A stretch of DNA of 64,000 nt. Source: Methylotenera sp. Lineage in GTDB: Bacteria > Pseudomonadota > Gammaproteobacteria > Burkholderiales > Methylophilaceae. Position 1 is the first letter of the stretch, and each line of letters opens with the position of its first letter. Shown here in pieces: positions 39,306 through 48,926 of the stretch. Position numbers and translations under genes: made by a program. The notes beneath the pieces were generated by a model. That model saw only the letters and a program-made list of their open reading frames with translations, ran no database searches and was not told the origin of the DNA. Location of the stretch: assembly GCA_002928535.1 (NCBI GenBank), contig PERG01000005.1, positions 53,484 to 117,483 of the forward strand. The letters run 5' to 3'.

Positions 39306-39721
39306 TCACCTATCGCGTGCAGTAAAACGCGACGCTTGGCAGGCATGTGTCGATGTTCATACAAAAACACGCCTTGCCATTGACCTAAAGCCGCCGCGCC
39401 ATTTAATAAGGGGATAGACAAGTGGGTTTGCGTGAGCGCAGAGCGCACATGTGCAGGCATATCATCCGGACCTTCCACTGTGTGGATAAATAGCGGGTCG
39501 CCATCTGGCACTAGCCGGTTAAAAAATGCCTCCATATCGACCAACACATCACTGTCGTAATTTTCATTGATGAGTAAGCTTGCCGAAGTATGCTGGATAT
39601 ATAAGGTGATCATACCAGCCTGCAAACCGCTAGAATTAGCAAAATCGCGCACCTGCGGGGTAATGTCGTAAAAGTTACGCCCATGGGTTTCTATCACAAT
39701 CTGGTGTTGAAGTTGACGCAT
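39302..39721 (-). CDS. YjbQ-family protein (UPF0047)
   Basis: A 139-residue member of the YjbQ family. IQHTSASLLINENYDSDVLVDME and GQWQGVFLYEHRH carry the conserved His/Glu cluster of the fold. E. coli YjbQ can phosphorylate thiamin weakly and the family is often annotated as secondary thiamine-phosphate synthase. The physiological role is not settled. It is translationally coupled to the zincin-like gene downstream. Confidence 0.9.
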   Translation of the reverse strand: MRQLQHQIVIETHGRNFYDITPQVRDFANSSGLQAGMITLYIQHTSASLLINENYDSDVLVDMEAFFNRLVPDGDPLFIHTVEGPDDMPAHVRSALTQTHLSIPLLNGAAALGQWQGVFLYEHRHMPAKRRVLLHAIGE

Positions 39722-39824
39722 AAGATCTGAAGTTTCTATAAATTATTATTAGTAAATACGCGCTAGCTTAAACCTCGACAGCAAAGTTTAAACTTAAGCC
39801 CATCTTGGGTGGAATAGCCCGGGA

Positions 39825-40316
39825 TTAATAGCGTCTGTAACGATAACGGAAACTCGGTCCCCAGTAAAAAGGATCATTCCAATAATGATAGCCAAATCCA
39901 TAAGATGGGTAAAAATTTCGCTCACGTTCTAGCTGTTTTTCCGCTTTCTGCTTGGCTTTTTCTCGCTTATTAATCTCATCTGCAACATTGTTGCGTAAGG
40001 CTTGTTCACGGCTTTCGTGAATGTAATCTAATACCATATTGCTCACGCCTTGTTGATGCAGTTGCAAACTCTGACTTGGGGTCAACTCATAGTAAGAATT
40101 GCTCGCCTTGATTTTCTCGATGATCTGTTCGGGCGGGGTTTTATCTTTGGATAATTTGACAATATCTTCCAGGCTTAGCGTTGCCGTAGGTTTAAGCATA
40201 ATGCGGGAAAGCTCAGCATCGGTAATACGGTCTATGGGCGGCTCAGGCTTAGTTTGATTCCCTGCGCAACCCACCAGGGTGATCAATAAAAATAAAATAA
40301 AACTGGGCTTTAACAT
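39825..40316 (-). CDS. Hypothetical lipoprotein with aromatic C-terminus
   Basis: A lipobox LITLVGC-AGNQ gives lipidation near residue 17. The body has a helical region containing LSLEDIVKLSKDKTPPEQIIEKIKAS, a charged Lys/Glu/Arg coil, and an unusual Tyr/Trp/Phe/Arg-rich tail. The ATG at 40316 with GAGGAG upstream is chosen over the track start at 40334. It follows the lytic transglycosylase by 17 bases and likely shares its transcript. No family function is recognised. Envelope location is inferred from the lipobox. Confidence 0.7.
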   Translation of the reverse strand: MLKPSFILFLLITLVGCAGNQTKPEPPIDRITDAELSRIMLKPTATLSLEDIVKLSKDKTPPEQIIEKIKASNSYYELTPSQSLQLHQQGVSNMVLDYIHESREQALRNNVADEINKREKAKQKAEKQLERERNFYPSYGFGYHYWNDPFYWGPSFRYRYRRY

Positions 40317-40333
40317 TCCGATCTCCTCAAGCA

Positions 40334-41305
40334 TTAACCTTGTCTTTTAAGACGCCTGATCATCGGGGATGGTTCGGTAATATTTGCATCATACGGATGG
40401 GTTTTAAGTGGGTAACGCGCCTGCACTTTTTTGACATATTGAGTTGTTTCTGTATAAGGTGGAATGCCTTTGTATTTATTCACAGCACCCTCACCGGCAT
40501 TGTAGGCGGCGACCGCCAAAGCTACGTCGCCCTGAAAATAAGCCAGCAGCCATCTCAGGTAAGCCACCCCGCCTTTGATATTCTGACTGGCATCGAATGC
40601 ATTTTTTACATTAAACCGTTCCGCAGTCGCCGGAATCAACTGCATCAAACCCTGCGCCTGCTTATTGGAGTGGGCGAGATTGGCAAAATTGGATTCTACA
40701 GAAATAATAGAAAGCACTAGCTTGGCATCCACTTTGTACCAAGTCGAAATCGTATCGACCAAGGCCAATATCCAACGTTTGTTCTTAGGCAGGTTAGCAA
40801 TATAGCGGTCAATCTCCACCTCACCCGTAAGCAAGGTTTGAAAAATCGCTTTTTCCGGGTCTACCTCAGCCAGTACACAGGGCGGTAGATCATGTGTGTG
40901 TAGTGAAACGGTTTCCAGCATGCGCTGCGCTTGGTAATGACCTTGCATGGAAGCCGTGTTAAATAAAGCCGCCGCAATATCCTGATTTTTGGGTACGCCC
41001 TGACCTGCCGCGTATAACATGCCTAAGCGATACTGGCCTTCAGCACTCCCGCTACGTGAAGCTTCACAATATAGCCTGGCCGCCTGCCAATCGCCCTCAA
41101 TATTGTGTTCATCGCGCTCGAACAGAGTGGCGCGTTGCAGTAAATCGCGCGTAAAAGGTGGTTCGTTATCCAGCGTTTGTAATTCCTGAACGCTCATATC
41201 TGTTGAATCAACAAAGTGAGCGATCTGCTTAACTTCTGCCCATGCAAAATTAGCCACAGCAAGCAGCGTGGCTAATAATGCACTACGTAATCCAGGTTTG
41301 AGCAA
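40334..41305 (-). CDS. Lytic transglycosylase with Sel1-like repeats and SLT domain
   Basis: An exported peptidoglycan-cleaving enzyme. It has a signal peptide (residues 1-23, FAWA-EVK), a Sel1-like repeat (AEGQYRLGMLYAAGQGVPKN..., about 90-140), and a C-terminal goose-lysozyme-like SLT domain (about 190-300). The catalytic glutamate is in SIISVESNF, followed by GLMQLIPATAERF and AVAAYNAGEGAV. The final KKVQARYPLK is typical. It would cut glycan strands during wall turnover or machine assembly. It forms a pair with the following lipoprotein gene. Confidence 0.88.
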   Translation of the reverse strand: MLKPGLRSALLATLLAVANFAWAEVKQIAHFVDSTDMSVQELQTLDNEPPFTRDLLQRATLFERDEHNIEGDWQAARLYCEASRSGSAEGQYRLGMLYAAGQGVPKNQDIAAALFNTASMQGHYQAQRMLETVSLHTHDLPPCVLAEVDPEKAIFQTLLTGEVEIDRYIANLPKNKRWILALVDTISTWYKVDAKLVLSIISVESNFANLAHSNKQAQGLMQLIPATAERFNVKNAFDASQNIKGGVAYLRWLLAYFQGDVALAVAAYNAGEGAVNKYKGIPPYTETTQYVKKVQARYPLKTHPYDANITEPSPMIRRLKRQG

Positions 41306-41410
41306 AAGAACTCCATCGCAAATGCTATTGATTCTTGTAATACTTCATACAACGTCTCATACAACATTAAGTAACTTTAAGCATTAAGATTCAGTCAATG
41401 CCCTTATTTG

Positions 41411-43996
41411 CTAAGCCTTACTGAAGACGATCTTACCCGCTTTGGCATCGATTTTAACTGTTTCCTTGGCGATATAATTCCCCGCCAAAATTTCCCTTGC
41501 TAGCGGGTTCTCAATTTCGCTCTGGATAGCACGTTTAAGCGGTCTCGCACCATATACAGGATCGAAACCAGCATTGGCAATTTCAGCAATAGCCGCCTCA
41601 CTAATCTCTGCCTGCATATCCATCGCTGCAAGACGATTAATGAGGTATTGCAATTGGATACGTGCAATGGATTTCACATTGGTTTCGTCCAAGCTATGGA
41701 ACACTACGACTTCATCAATCCGGTTAACGAATTCAGGGCGGAAATGCGTTTTTACCTCACCCATCACTGCAAGTTTCACCACTTGGTAGTCCTGGTCGCT
41801 CATGCTCTGAATCATCTGACTGCCCAAGTTGGACGTCATGATAATGACCGTGTTTTTAAAATCCACTGTCCGGCCCTGGCCATCCGTTAAGCGACCATCA
41901 TCGAGCACTTGCAGCAACACATTAAACACGTCTGGATGGGCTTTTTCAACCTCATCCAGCAAGATCACGGAATAAGGTTTACGACGAACCGCTTCCGTGA
42001 GCGTGCCACCTTCTTCATAGCCAACATAGCCCGGTGGCGCACCAATCATGCGAGCCACAGAATGTTTTTCCATGAATTCACTCATGTCGATACGGATTAA
42101 GTGATCTTCGGAATCAAACAAGAATCCGGCCAAGGCCTTACATAGCTCGGTTTTACCCACTCCGGTAGGGCCTAAAAACAGGAAGGAACCATATGGACGA
42201 TTCGGGTCTCCCAAACCGGAGCGTGAACGGCGAATTGCGTCCGAAACCAGACGTACTGCTTCATCCTGCCCCACCACACGCTCGTGTAACTTGTCTTCCA
42301 TGGTTAATAACTTCTCACGCTCACCCGTCATCATTTTGCTGACCGGAATACCGGTCGCACGGCTGACCACTTCGGCAATTTCATCCGCGCCTACTTCAGT
42401 GCGCAGCATGCGATGTTTATTATCATTGGGCATAGGCTCTGAACTGGAGGCCTGTTTTAGTTGCGCTTCCAGTTGTGGCAACTTGCCATACTGCAATTCG
42501 GAGACTTTTTGCCACTCGCCTTTACGCGTGGCTTCTTCCATCTCGAACTTCACTTTTTCGATAGCTTCCTTGACATGCGTAGAACCTTGCACCTGGGCTT
42601 TTTCAGCCTTCCAGATTTCCTCCAGGTCAGCATACTCTTTTTCCAGACGCCCAATTTCTTCCTCAATCAGACTAAAGCGTTTTTTACTGCCTTCGTCTTT
42701 TTCCCTGCGCATGGCTTCGCGTTCGATCTTCAGTTGAATGAGTCGACGCTCTAATTTATCCATAATCTCTGGCTTGGAATCGATCTCTATTTTGATTCGT
42801 GAAGCCGCCTCATCAATGAGGTCAATGGCCTTATCAGGCAGAAACCGGTCTGTGATATAGCGGTGAGAAAGTTCGGCTGCTGCCACAATAGCCGGGTCGG
42901 TAATTTCCACTCCGTGATGCAGCTCATATTTTTCCTGCAAACCACGCAGGATGGCAATCGTCGCTTCCACAGTCGGTTCATCGACCAGCACTTTCTGGAA
43001 ACGTCGCTCCAGTGCTGCATCTTTTTCAACATATTTACGGTATTCGTCCAGGGTAGTTGCACCCACGCAATGCAACTCACCGCGTGCCAATGCAGGTTTC
43101 AACATATTGCCGGCATCCATGGCGCCTTCTGCCTTACCGGCACCCACCATGGTATGGATCTCATCAATAAAGACGATGGTCTGGCCTTCATCTTGAGCCA
43201 GTTCTTTTAATACAGATTTCAGTCGTTCCTCAAACTCACCGCGATACTTAGCCCCGGCCAGTAGTGCTGCCATATCTAAAGAAAGAACCTTTTTATTTTT
43301 AAGCGATTCCGGCACTTCGCCATCAACGATACGCTGCGCCAAGCCTTCGACAATCGCGGTTTTACCCACGCCAGGTTCGCCAATTAATACCGGGTTATTT
43401 TTAGTACGACGCTGCAGTACTTGGATAGCGCGGCGAATCTCATCATCGCGGCCAATGACTGGGTCTAACTTACCCTGCCTTGCGCGTTCGGTGAGGTCTA
43501 GCGTGTATTTCTTTAAAGCCTCACGGTTACTTTCAGAGTCGGAAGCATTGACCTGGTCGCCACCGCGCACTGCTTGGATGGCTTGCTCTAAAGCGGTTTT
43601 AGATAAACCATGGGTTTTAAGTAATTTACCAGTCGTACCTTTGTCATCAGCCAGCGCCAGTAAAAACATTTCACTGGCAATAAAACCATCACCGCGTTTC
43701 AAAGCGAGTTTATCCGTCACATTGAGCAGGTTGTTTAAATCACGTGATACCGACACCTCACCTGAGCTGTCTGTAGTTTTAGGTAAATGCTCAATCGCAC
43801 TGGCCAAGCCGGTTTTTAGTGGGGCAAGGTGGACGCCCGCATGGGCTAGCAGTGATGCCGTTCCACCATCTTCCTGATTAAGCATGGCCGTTAACAAGTG
43901 CAATGCCTCTATGGTAGGACTATCAGTCGCGACCGCAATACTCTGTGCTTCATTTAAAGCCTGTTGAAATTTAGTAGTTAATTTATCAAAGCGCAT
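41411..43996 (-). CDS. clpB: ATP-dependent disaggregase ClpB
   Basis: A hexameric Hsp100 chaperone that extracts polypeptides from aggregates with DnaK. It has an N-terminal Clp-N domain (residues 1-145), AAA-1 with Walker A GEPGVGKT (about 205), the long coiled-coil middle domain (about 410-530), and AAA-2 with GPTGVGKT (about 608). The 861-residue length is normal and no ClpP-binding loop is expected. It is a single gene behind a sigma-32-like promoter. Confidence 0.97.
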   Translation of the reverse strand: MRFDKLTTKFQQALNEAQSIAVATDSPTIEALHLLTAMLNQEDGGTASLLAHAGVHLAPLKTGLASAIEHLPKTTDSSGEVSVSRDLNNLLNVTDKLALKRGDGFIASEMFLLALADDKGTTGKLLKTHGLSKTALEQAIQAVRGGDQVNASDSESNREALKKYTLDLTERARQGKLDPVIGRDDEIRRAIQVLQRRTKNNPVLIGEPGVGKTAIVEGLAQRIVDGEVPESLKNKKVLSLDMAALLAGAKYRGEFEERLKSVLKELAQDEGQTIVFIDEIHTMVGAGKAEGAMDAGNMLKPALARGELHCVGATTLDEYRKYVEKDAALERRFQKVLVDEPTVEATIAILRGLQEKYELHHGVEITDPAIVAAAELSHRYITDRFLPDKAIDLIDEAASRIKIEIDSKPEIMDKLERRLIQLKIEREAMRREKDEGSKKRFSLIEEEIGRLEKEYADLEEIWKAEKAQVQGSTHVKEAIEKVKFEMEEATRKGEWQKVSELQYGKLPQLEAQLKQASSSEPMPNDNKHRMLRTEVGADEIAEVVSRATGIPVSKMMTGEREKLLTMEDKLHERVVGQDEAVRLVSDAIRRSRSGLGDPNRPYGSFLFLGPTGVGKTELCKALAGFLFDSEDHLIRIDMSEFMEKHSVARMIGAPPGYVGYEEGGTLTEAVRRKPYSVILLDEVEKAHPDVFNVLLQVLDDGRLTDGQGRTVDFKNTVIIMTSNLGSQMIQSMSDQDYQVVKLAVMGEVKTHFRPEFVNRIDEVVVFHSLDETNVKSIARIQLQYLINRLAAMDMQAEISEAAIAEIANAGFDPVYGARPLKRAIQSEIENPLAREILAGNYIAKETVKIDAKAGKIVFSKA

Positions 43997-44028
43997 TTTT
44001 GGGCTCCGTTATTAATAGATTGCTTTTA

Positions 44029-44056
44029 AGTTGGGGGCAATTACAGCATATTCAAC
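44029..44056 (-). promoter_or_regulatory. Sigma-32-like heat-shock promoter of clpB
   Basis: On the minus strand GTTGAAT, 13 bases, CCCCAACT. The E. coli sigma-32 consensus is CTTGAAA-N13/14-CCCCATnT, so the spacing is exact with 5/7 and 7/8 matches. It lies about 35 bases before the clpB ATG, as expected for a start near 44020. Confidence 0.75.
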
Positions 44057-44151
44057 ATGACTTATATTTTCTGCGCGTTATCTTTAATTTACAAAACTTT
44101 TACAATTTATTAACTTAATTTTCATTGATATGTGATATTTAGGCGCATAGA

Positions 44152-44589
44152 ATGCCCGCTATGAATTTAATGCGAAACAGTCGCTGGATCCCGCAACGCT
44201 TTGTTGCCATGCTTGCATGTGCGGCTGTGTTGCTGGGTGCCCTGGCGCCAACTATTTCGCACGCCATGATGCCAGACCAGACGCCGGCCGGCATGATGAA
44301 AGTCTGCACTTCTGCAGGCACTAAGTTTATCCCCGTCAATTTCATCGTAGCCAAAGCTGCCCTCACGACTACCCAGGGCTTACCGAATATACGCAGCACC
44401 AAAAATGATGCGAAGGTGGCTTGCAGTTACTGTGACCAATATGCAGGCAGCTACAGCATACTGACTGAAACCAGTTATCAATTCATCAACGCCGATCTGA
44501 CCAATCAATACATTGCAGTGTTTTACCTGCAACCTCGATCTTACTTCCATAGTAGTCCTCCCAGCTCCCGCGCGCCACCTCTAGCTTAA
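44152..44589 (+). CDS. DUF2946-type exported protein, first copy
   Basis: A 145-residue exported protein. It has an N-terminal hydrophobic signal (MLACAAVLLGALAPTISHA), then VCTSAGTKFI and a CSYCDQ motif in the second half, and a Pro/Ser-rich end. The CTS...CxxC layout is that of DUF2946, a family often found near copper-receptor genes. A second, diverged copy lies at 56.9-57.3 kb. It is divergent from clpB, and the P-type copper ATPase gene ccoI is next on the same strand. Function is not established. Copper binding is an inference. Confidence 0.7.
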   Translation: MPAMNLMRNSRWIPQRFVAMLACAAVLLGALAPTISHAMMPDQTPAGMMKVCTSAGTKFIPVNFIVAKAALTTTQGLPNIRSTKNDAKVACSYCDQYAGSYSILTETSYQFINADLTNQYIAVFYLQPRSYFHSSPPSSRAPPLA

Positions 44590-44620
44590 GTTAACACAAG
44601 CGTCATTCAGGCTTTTTTGC

Positions 44621-44725
44621 CTTAACCAGCGAGCCTGTTCGCTGCACCGCCTGTGTCCCTCGCATACTTGCATTGCGCCAAGCACTTTGCGCCTGCCGAT
44701 ATGCCCACCGTCGTTACTTGTTAGC
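44621..44725. repeat. Possible member of the dispersed intergenic repeat
   Basis: Contains CCCTCGCATACTTGCATTGCGCC, which resembles the CTCGCTGTATTTGCATAC core of the 53.3 kb element. The match is partial and there are no clear end repeats. Confidence 0.25.
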
Positions 44726-44729
44726 CTAC

Positions 44730-44748
44730 ATTGAAATCTATTTTCAAT
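44730..44748. promoter_or_regulatory. 19-base dyad upstream of ccoI
   Basis: ATTGAAA-N5-TTTCAAT, perfect 7-base arms, ends 61 bases before the likely ccoI start. The spacing does not fit an FNR/Anr box (TTGAT-N4-ATCAA). Its length is like that of a Fur box, but the sequence is not convincing. Confidence 0.35.
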
Positions 44749-44809
44749 TATGCAAAACGGGTATTTACCAGCGACATGCTATGCGTATTAACTTTGAAAT
44801 GGAGTGAGT

Positions 44810-47104
44810 TTGTCAGCTTACGCTAACAAAACTGCACAAAGTCTTATGCCACTGATGCCAAGCAGCCCTTGGACGATTCTTGATCAACAAGATCAATGGC
44901 AAAGCTTTAGTGAAATGGTGGGAAGTGACTCCCAACAATTTGTTCAATCTAGCTTATTGCTAGAGGGTTTACGCTGTGCTGCGTGCACGCACATCATTGA
45001 ACAAGGTTTGCTCAAAGTATCGGGCGTCACCAGTGCGCGCGTCAGCATGTCGAAAAGTCGCGCTAGCGTAGTATGGTCACCCGAACTCACCCGCCCTTCT
45101 GTAATTTTTGACACGATCAAAGCCTTAGGTTATTCCGCATTGCCAGCCTCCCAACGCGAAAGTGAATTGCAAGCACAAAAAAAACAACGCACTGCTTTCT
45201 GGCGCTGGATGGTGGCGGGTTTTTGCATGATGCAAGTCATGATGTACGCCAGCCCAAGCTACTTTATCAAAGCCGGCGAGATGACCGAAGAAGTCCGTCA
45301 GCTATTGAACTGGGCTTCATGGTTACTCAGCATGCCTGTGATGATTTTCTCCAGCCGCAGTTTTTTCAGCCAAGCCTGGCAGGACTTGAAGAACAGACAG
45401 GTCAGCATGGACTTGCCAGTAACCCTAGGCATCGTCATCACCTTTATTGTTAGTTCGGCCGCCACCTTTGAGCCCAATGGCTGGTGGGGCAATACCGTCT
45501 ATTTCGATTCACTGACCATGTTCGTATTTTTCTTGCTGTCTGCACGTCTGGTGGAAGCCAAGCTACATACTCGTACACTGGGCGCGTTGGAGAGTCTGGT
45601 CAACCGTATTCCTGAGAGTATTGAGCGCCGCAATGCTGATCACACGTATACCCGCATCCTCAATCGTCAATTGCAAGTGAACGATATTGTGCGCGTGCAT
45701 TTGGGTGAGGCCTTCCCCGCGGATGGCGTGTTGACCGAGGGCAACACTCAGGTCGATGAATCCTTGCTCACGGGCGAAGCAACTCCTATTCAAAAAAATA
45801 CCCAGGATGCAGTGATCGCCGGCAGCTATAACTTATCCAGCACTGTGCACATGCGCATCGAAAAACTTGGCGACACCACGCAATACGGCCAGATCGTGAA
45901 TCTCATCCACCAGGCTGCCATGGAAAAACCACGGCTTGCGCAAATCGCCGATACGGTAGCACGGCCCTTCTTGCTATTCGTGATTGCCAGTGCCGCGCTT
46001 GCTGCTGCATTACTGTGGAATGAGGATCCTGGACGCGCGCTCATGACCACCGCTGCAGTATTGATTGTCACTTGCCCATGTGCTCTGTCGCTAGCTACAC
46101 CGGCCGCCATGCTTGCCAGTGCCAGCACCTTCGTTAAACGTGGCATCCTGATCCGGCGCTTGCAGGCCATTGAAAGCCTGGCTGCCATCAATACCGTGAT
46201 TTTTGATAAAACCGGCACCTTGACTGATGACCGTATGCAAATCGTTGCTACGCATAGCCGGGATGGTTATACCGAAGCGCAAGTGTTGGCCTTAGCGGCA
46301 TCACTAGCGCAGCATTCATTACACCCAGTATCCCGCGCGATTAACCTCGCTCAAGCACAAAACGATACGCCTATCGTTTCGCTCAGTAATATCCAGGAAG
46401 AAGTCGGCGCCGGGATCCAAGCCATTCACGATCAGCAATTAATCAAATTAGGTTCTGCAAAATTCTGCAGTTTGGCGATGACAGCCGTTACACAACAAGT
46501 GTATTTGACCGATGCACAAGGCTGGTTAGCTACTTTTGAACTGTCAGAATCAGTGAAATCACGTGCTGCACAAGCGGTACAACAGCTCAAAGATGCGCAG
46601 TTGAGCATTGAGTTATTATCAGGCGACCAGCCTCACAGTGTGGTCCAAGTAGCCAATATGGTAGGCATACAACAATTTCAGGCAGCTTGCAGCCCGCAAG
46701 ATAAATTGGCACGCCTGCAAGCATTGAAACATCAAGGTAAAAAAGTGTTGATGGTGGGTGATGGCCTGAATGATGGGCCTATCCTGGCTAGCGCGCATGT
46801 ATCAATTGCCATGGGCAAAGGCGTACCGCTATCGCTTGCCCACGCCGATTATGTACTGCTCAATGGCGATATCGGCCAGATTCCGATGCTGATTGCCCAA
46901 GCGAAAAAAACTATGCGCATCGTTAAACAGAATATCGGCTGGGCAATTGCCTATAACCTCATTTGCATCCCACTCGCATTCACTGGCGTGTTATCCGCCT
47001 GGCTGGCTGGCTTGGGCATGGCGCTGAGTTCATTACTCGTCATCGGCAATGCCATGCGTCTAAGCCGCAGCACATCATCTACTTATCTGAAAGAGGCCGC
47101 TTAA
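44810..47104 (+). CDS. ccoI: Copper-exporting P-type ATPase CcoI (FixI)
   Basis: A P1B-type ATPase needed to load copper into the cbb3 oxidase from the periplasmic side. An N-terminal heavy-metal domain carries GLRCAACTHIIEQG (about residue 55). Membrane helices follow, then LTGEAT, the metal-binding TCPCALSLATP (about 420), phosphorylated DKTGTLTDD and GDGLNDGP. TTG at 44810 is the better start, since GGAG lies 5 bases before it. For the track's GTG at 44804 the GGAG overlaps the start codon. It overlaps ccoS at TAATG and precedes ccoNOQP, which supports CcoI over CopA. Confidence 0.92.
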   Translation: MSAYANKTAQSLMPLMPSSPWTILDQQDQWQSFSEMVGSDSQQFVQSSLLLEGLRCAACTHIIEQGLLKVSGVTSARVSMSKSRASVVWSPELTRPSVIFDTIKALGYSALPASQRESELQAQKKQRTAFWRWMVAGFCMMQVMMYASPSYFIKAGEMTEEVRQLLNWASWLLSMPVMIFSSRSFFSQAWQDLKNRQVSMDLPVTLGIVITFIVSSAATFEPNGWWGNTVYFDSLTMFVFFLLSARLVEAKLHTRTLGALESLVNRIPESIERRNADHTYTRILNRQLQVNDIVRVHLGEAFPADGVLTEGNTQVDESLLTGEATPIQKNTQDAVIAGSYNLSSTVHMRIEKLGDTTQYGQIVNLIHQAAMEKPRLAQIADTVARPFLLFVIASAALAAALLWNEDPGRALMTTAAVLIVTCPCALSLATPAAMLASASTFVKRGILIRRLQAIESLAAINTVIFDKTGTLTDDRMQIVATHSRDGYTEAQVLALAASLAQHSLHPVSRAINLAQAQNDTPIVSLSNIQEEVGAGIQAIHDQQLIKLGSAKFCSLAMTAVTQQVYLTDAQGWLATFELSESVKSRAAQAVQQLKDAQLSIELLSGDQPHSVVQVANMVGIQQFQAACSPQDKLARLQALKHQGKKVLMVGDGLNDGPILASAHVSIAMGKGVPLSLAHADYVLLNGDIGQIPMLIAQAKKTMRIVKQNIGWAIAYNLICIPLAFTGVLSAWLAGLGMALSSLLVIGNAMRLSRSTSSTYLKEAA

Positions 47105-47244
47105 TGGACATCCTATTCATCTTGATTCCCTTGTCGGTACTGATGGCGATCGTGGTGCTGGGCGGCTTATGGTGGGCCATTTATCACGGCCAGTTTGAGG
47201 ATATTGAAGAAGAAGGTAACCGGATTTTAGAGCAAGACCAGTAA
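47104..47244 (+). CDS. ccoS: cbb3-type oxidase assembly protein CcoS
   Basis: A 46-residue protein with one membrane helix (ILFILIPLSVLMAIVVLGGLWWAI) and an acidic tail FEDIEEEGNRIL, the exact CcoS pattern. CcoS is needed to mature the haem and copper centres of CcoN. The ORF track shows a longer frame from 46963. The real start is the ATG at 47104 overlapping the ccoI stop. Confidence 0.93.
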   Translation: MDILFILIPLSVLMAIVVLGGLWWAIYHGQFEDIEEEGNRILEQDQ

Positions 47245-47401
47245 TAGCAGCATCTATTTATAAGGCCAAAACGTAGTTAAGTAATGAATTAGTAAATGTA
47301 GCAAACAGCAACAAGTAATAAACAAAAGGTAAATGCAGTAAATAGCAATGCAAGGTAATAAAAAGTTTTCAACATTTTTAGGTTAATGAAGGACTGAAGT
47401 T
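47245..47401 (+). promoter_or_regulatory. A-rich leader region before ccoN
   Basis: 157 bases rich in A with loosely repeated AGTAAT, GTAAAT and GCAA units. It presumably holds the ccoNOQP promoter. I find no TTGAT-N4-ATCAA box, so the usual Anr/FNR control is not evident here. A GAAGGA sequence precedes the ccoN ATG. Confidence 0.3.
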
Positions 47402-48904
47402 ATGAGTGCTAACACTATAGCAACCGCCGCACCCGGAGCAATATTGGGTGCAAGCGCGGTAAAAACAGGCGCCGTCAGCACATCGTTTTACGATGATTAC
47501 GCTGTTAGGAACTTTACAATTATGGCCGTGGTTTGGGGCGTGGTCGGCATGTTGATGGGCGTAGTCATCGCCTCGCAACTGGCGTTCCCTGAATTGAATT
47601 TAGGCATCTCATGGACAAGCTTTGGTCGTTTACGCCCCTTGCATACCAACCTGGTGATTTTTGCGTTTGGTGGCTGTGCTCTATTTGCCACTTCTTATTA
47701 CGTTGTCCAACGGACCTCGCAAACGCGTTTGCGCTTTCCACTGCTCTCGCGCTACACGTTCTGGGGTTACCAGGCAGTCATCGTGGCGGCGATCATTACT
47801 TTGCCATTGGGTTACACCTCAGGTAAAGAATACGCCGAACTCGAGTGGCCGATCGACATCTTGCTGCTGATCGTCTGGGTCATGTACGGCACGGTATTCT
47901 TCGGGACGATAGCCGCCAGAAAAGTGAAGCACATCTACGTGGCGAACTGGTTCTACGGTGCGTTCATCCTGGTGGTGGCGATTCTGCACATCGTCAACAG
48001 CATGGCCATTCCGGCAGAAATCTTTAAATCCTATTCCGTATATGCGGGCGTGCAGGATGCCATGATCCAATGGTGGTACGGTCATAACGCTGTGGGCTTC
48101 TTCCTGACCGCAGGTTTCCTGGGCATGATGTATTACTTTGTGCCGAAACAAGCCGAGCGTCCGGTGTATTCCTATCGCTTGTCTATCGTGCACTTCTGGG
48201 GCTTGATTTTCACCTATATGTGGGCGGGTTCACACCACTTGCACTACACCGCTTTGCCAGACTGGACGCAATCGGTCGGCATGGTGTTATCCCTGATCCT
48301 GTTGGCACCAAGCTGGGGCGGCATGATCAACGGCATGATGACTATGTCTGGTGCTTGGCACAAACTGCGTGACGACCCGATTCTGCGCTTCCTGATCGTT
48401 TCCCTATCGTTCTACGGCATGAGTACCTTCGAAGGCCCGATGATGGCGATCAAAACCGTGAACGCACTTTCACATTACACCGACTGGACTATTGGTCACG
48501 TGCATTCCGGCGCTTTAGGCTGGGTAGGCTTCATCACCATGGGCTCGATCTATTTCCTGGTGCCACGTTTATATGGCTTGAAACAAATGTATAGCAAAAA
48601 AGCCATTGAAATCCACTTCTGGTTAGCCACCATCGGTGTCGTGTTGTACATCACTGCAATGTGGATCTCCGGTATTACCGCTGGCTTGATGTGGGGCGCG
48701 ATTAATGATGACGGTACTTTAACTTACACCTTTGTTGAAGGGGTTAAAGCCGCGCATCCGTTCTACATCATCCGCATGCTGGGCGGCCTGTTATACCTGG
48801 GCGGTATGGTCATCATGCTGTGGAACGTATTGAAAACGGCATCGTTGGGCCAGCCAGTTCGCGTTGCCATCCCGGCCAGCCATGCACACCATGTTCATGC
48901 TTAA
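47402..48904 (+). CDS. ccoN: cbb3-type cytochrome c oxidase subunit I (CcoN)
   Basis: The catalytic subunit of the high-affinity terminal oxidase, holding haem b and the haem b3/CuB centre, with 12 membrane helices. Haem and copper ligands are visible in [27 protein letters not shown] (CuB His), [14 protein letters not shown] and [11 protein letters not shown]. The 500-residue length is on the long side of normal because of an extra N-terminal 40 residues and a His-rich tail. It heads the structural operon ccoNOQP. Confidence 0.97.
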   Translation: MSANTIATAAPGAILGASAVKTGAVSTSFYDDYAVRNFTIMAVVWGVVGMLMGVVIASQLAFPELNLGISWTSFGRLRPLHTNLVIFAFGGCALFATSYYVVQRTSQTRLRFPLLSRYTFWGYQAVIVAAIITLPLGYTSGKEYAELEWPIDILLLIVWVMYGTVFFGTIAARKVKHIYVANWFYGAFILVVAILHIVNSMAIPAEIFKSYSVYAGVQDAMIQWWYGHNAVGFFLTAGFLGMMYYFVPKQAERPVYSYRLSIVHFWGLIFTYMWAGSHHLHYTALPDWTQSVGMVLSLILLAPSWGGMINGMMTMSGAWHKLRDDPILRFLIVSLSFYGMSTFEGPMMAIKTVNALSHYTDWTIGHVHSGALGWVGFITMGSIYFLVPRLYGLKQMYSKKAIEIHFWLATIGVVLYITAMWISGITAGLMWGAINDDGTLTYTFVEGVKAAHPFYIIRMLGGLLYLGGMVIMLWNVLKTASLGQPVRVAIPASHAHHVHA

Positions 48905-48926
48905 GGCATGTTAAGAGAGAACGAAA

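Noticed and set aside
44879-44898. TTGAT...ATCAA pair resembling an FNR box near the start of ccoI
   Set aside because: The spacer is 7 bases instead of 4 and the motif lies within the ccoI coding sequence.
46963-47103. Longer version of ccoS in the ORF track
   Set aside because: The extension is an alternative frame of the ccoI 3' end. CcoS proteins begin at the ATG at 47104.
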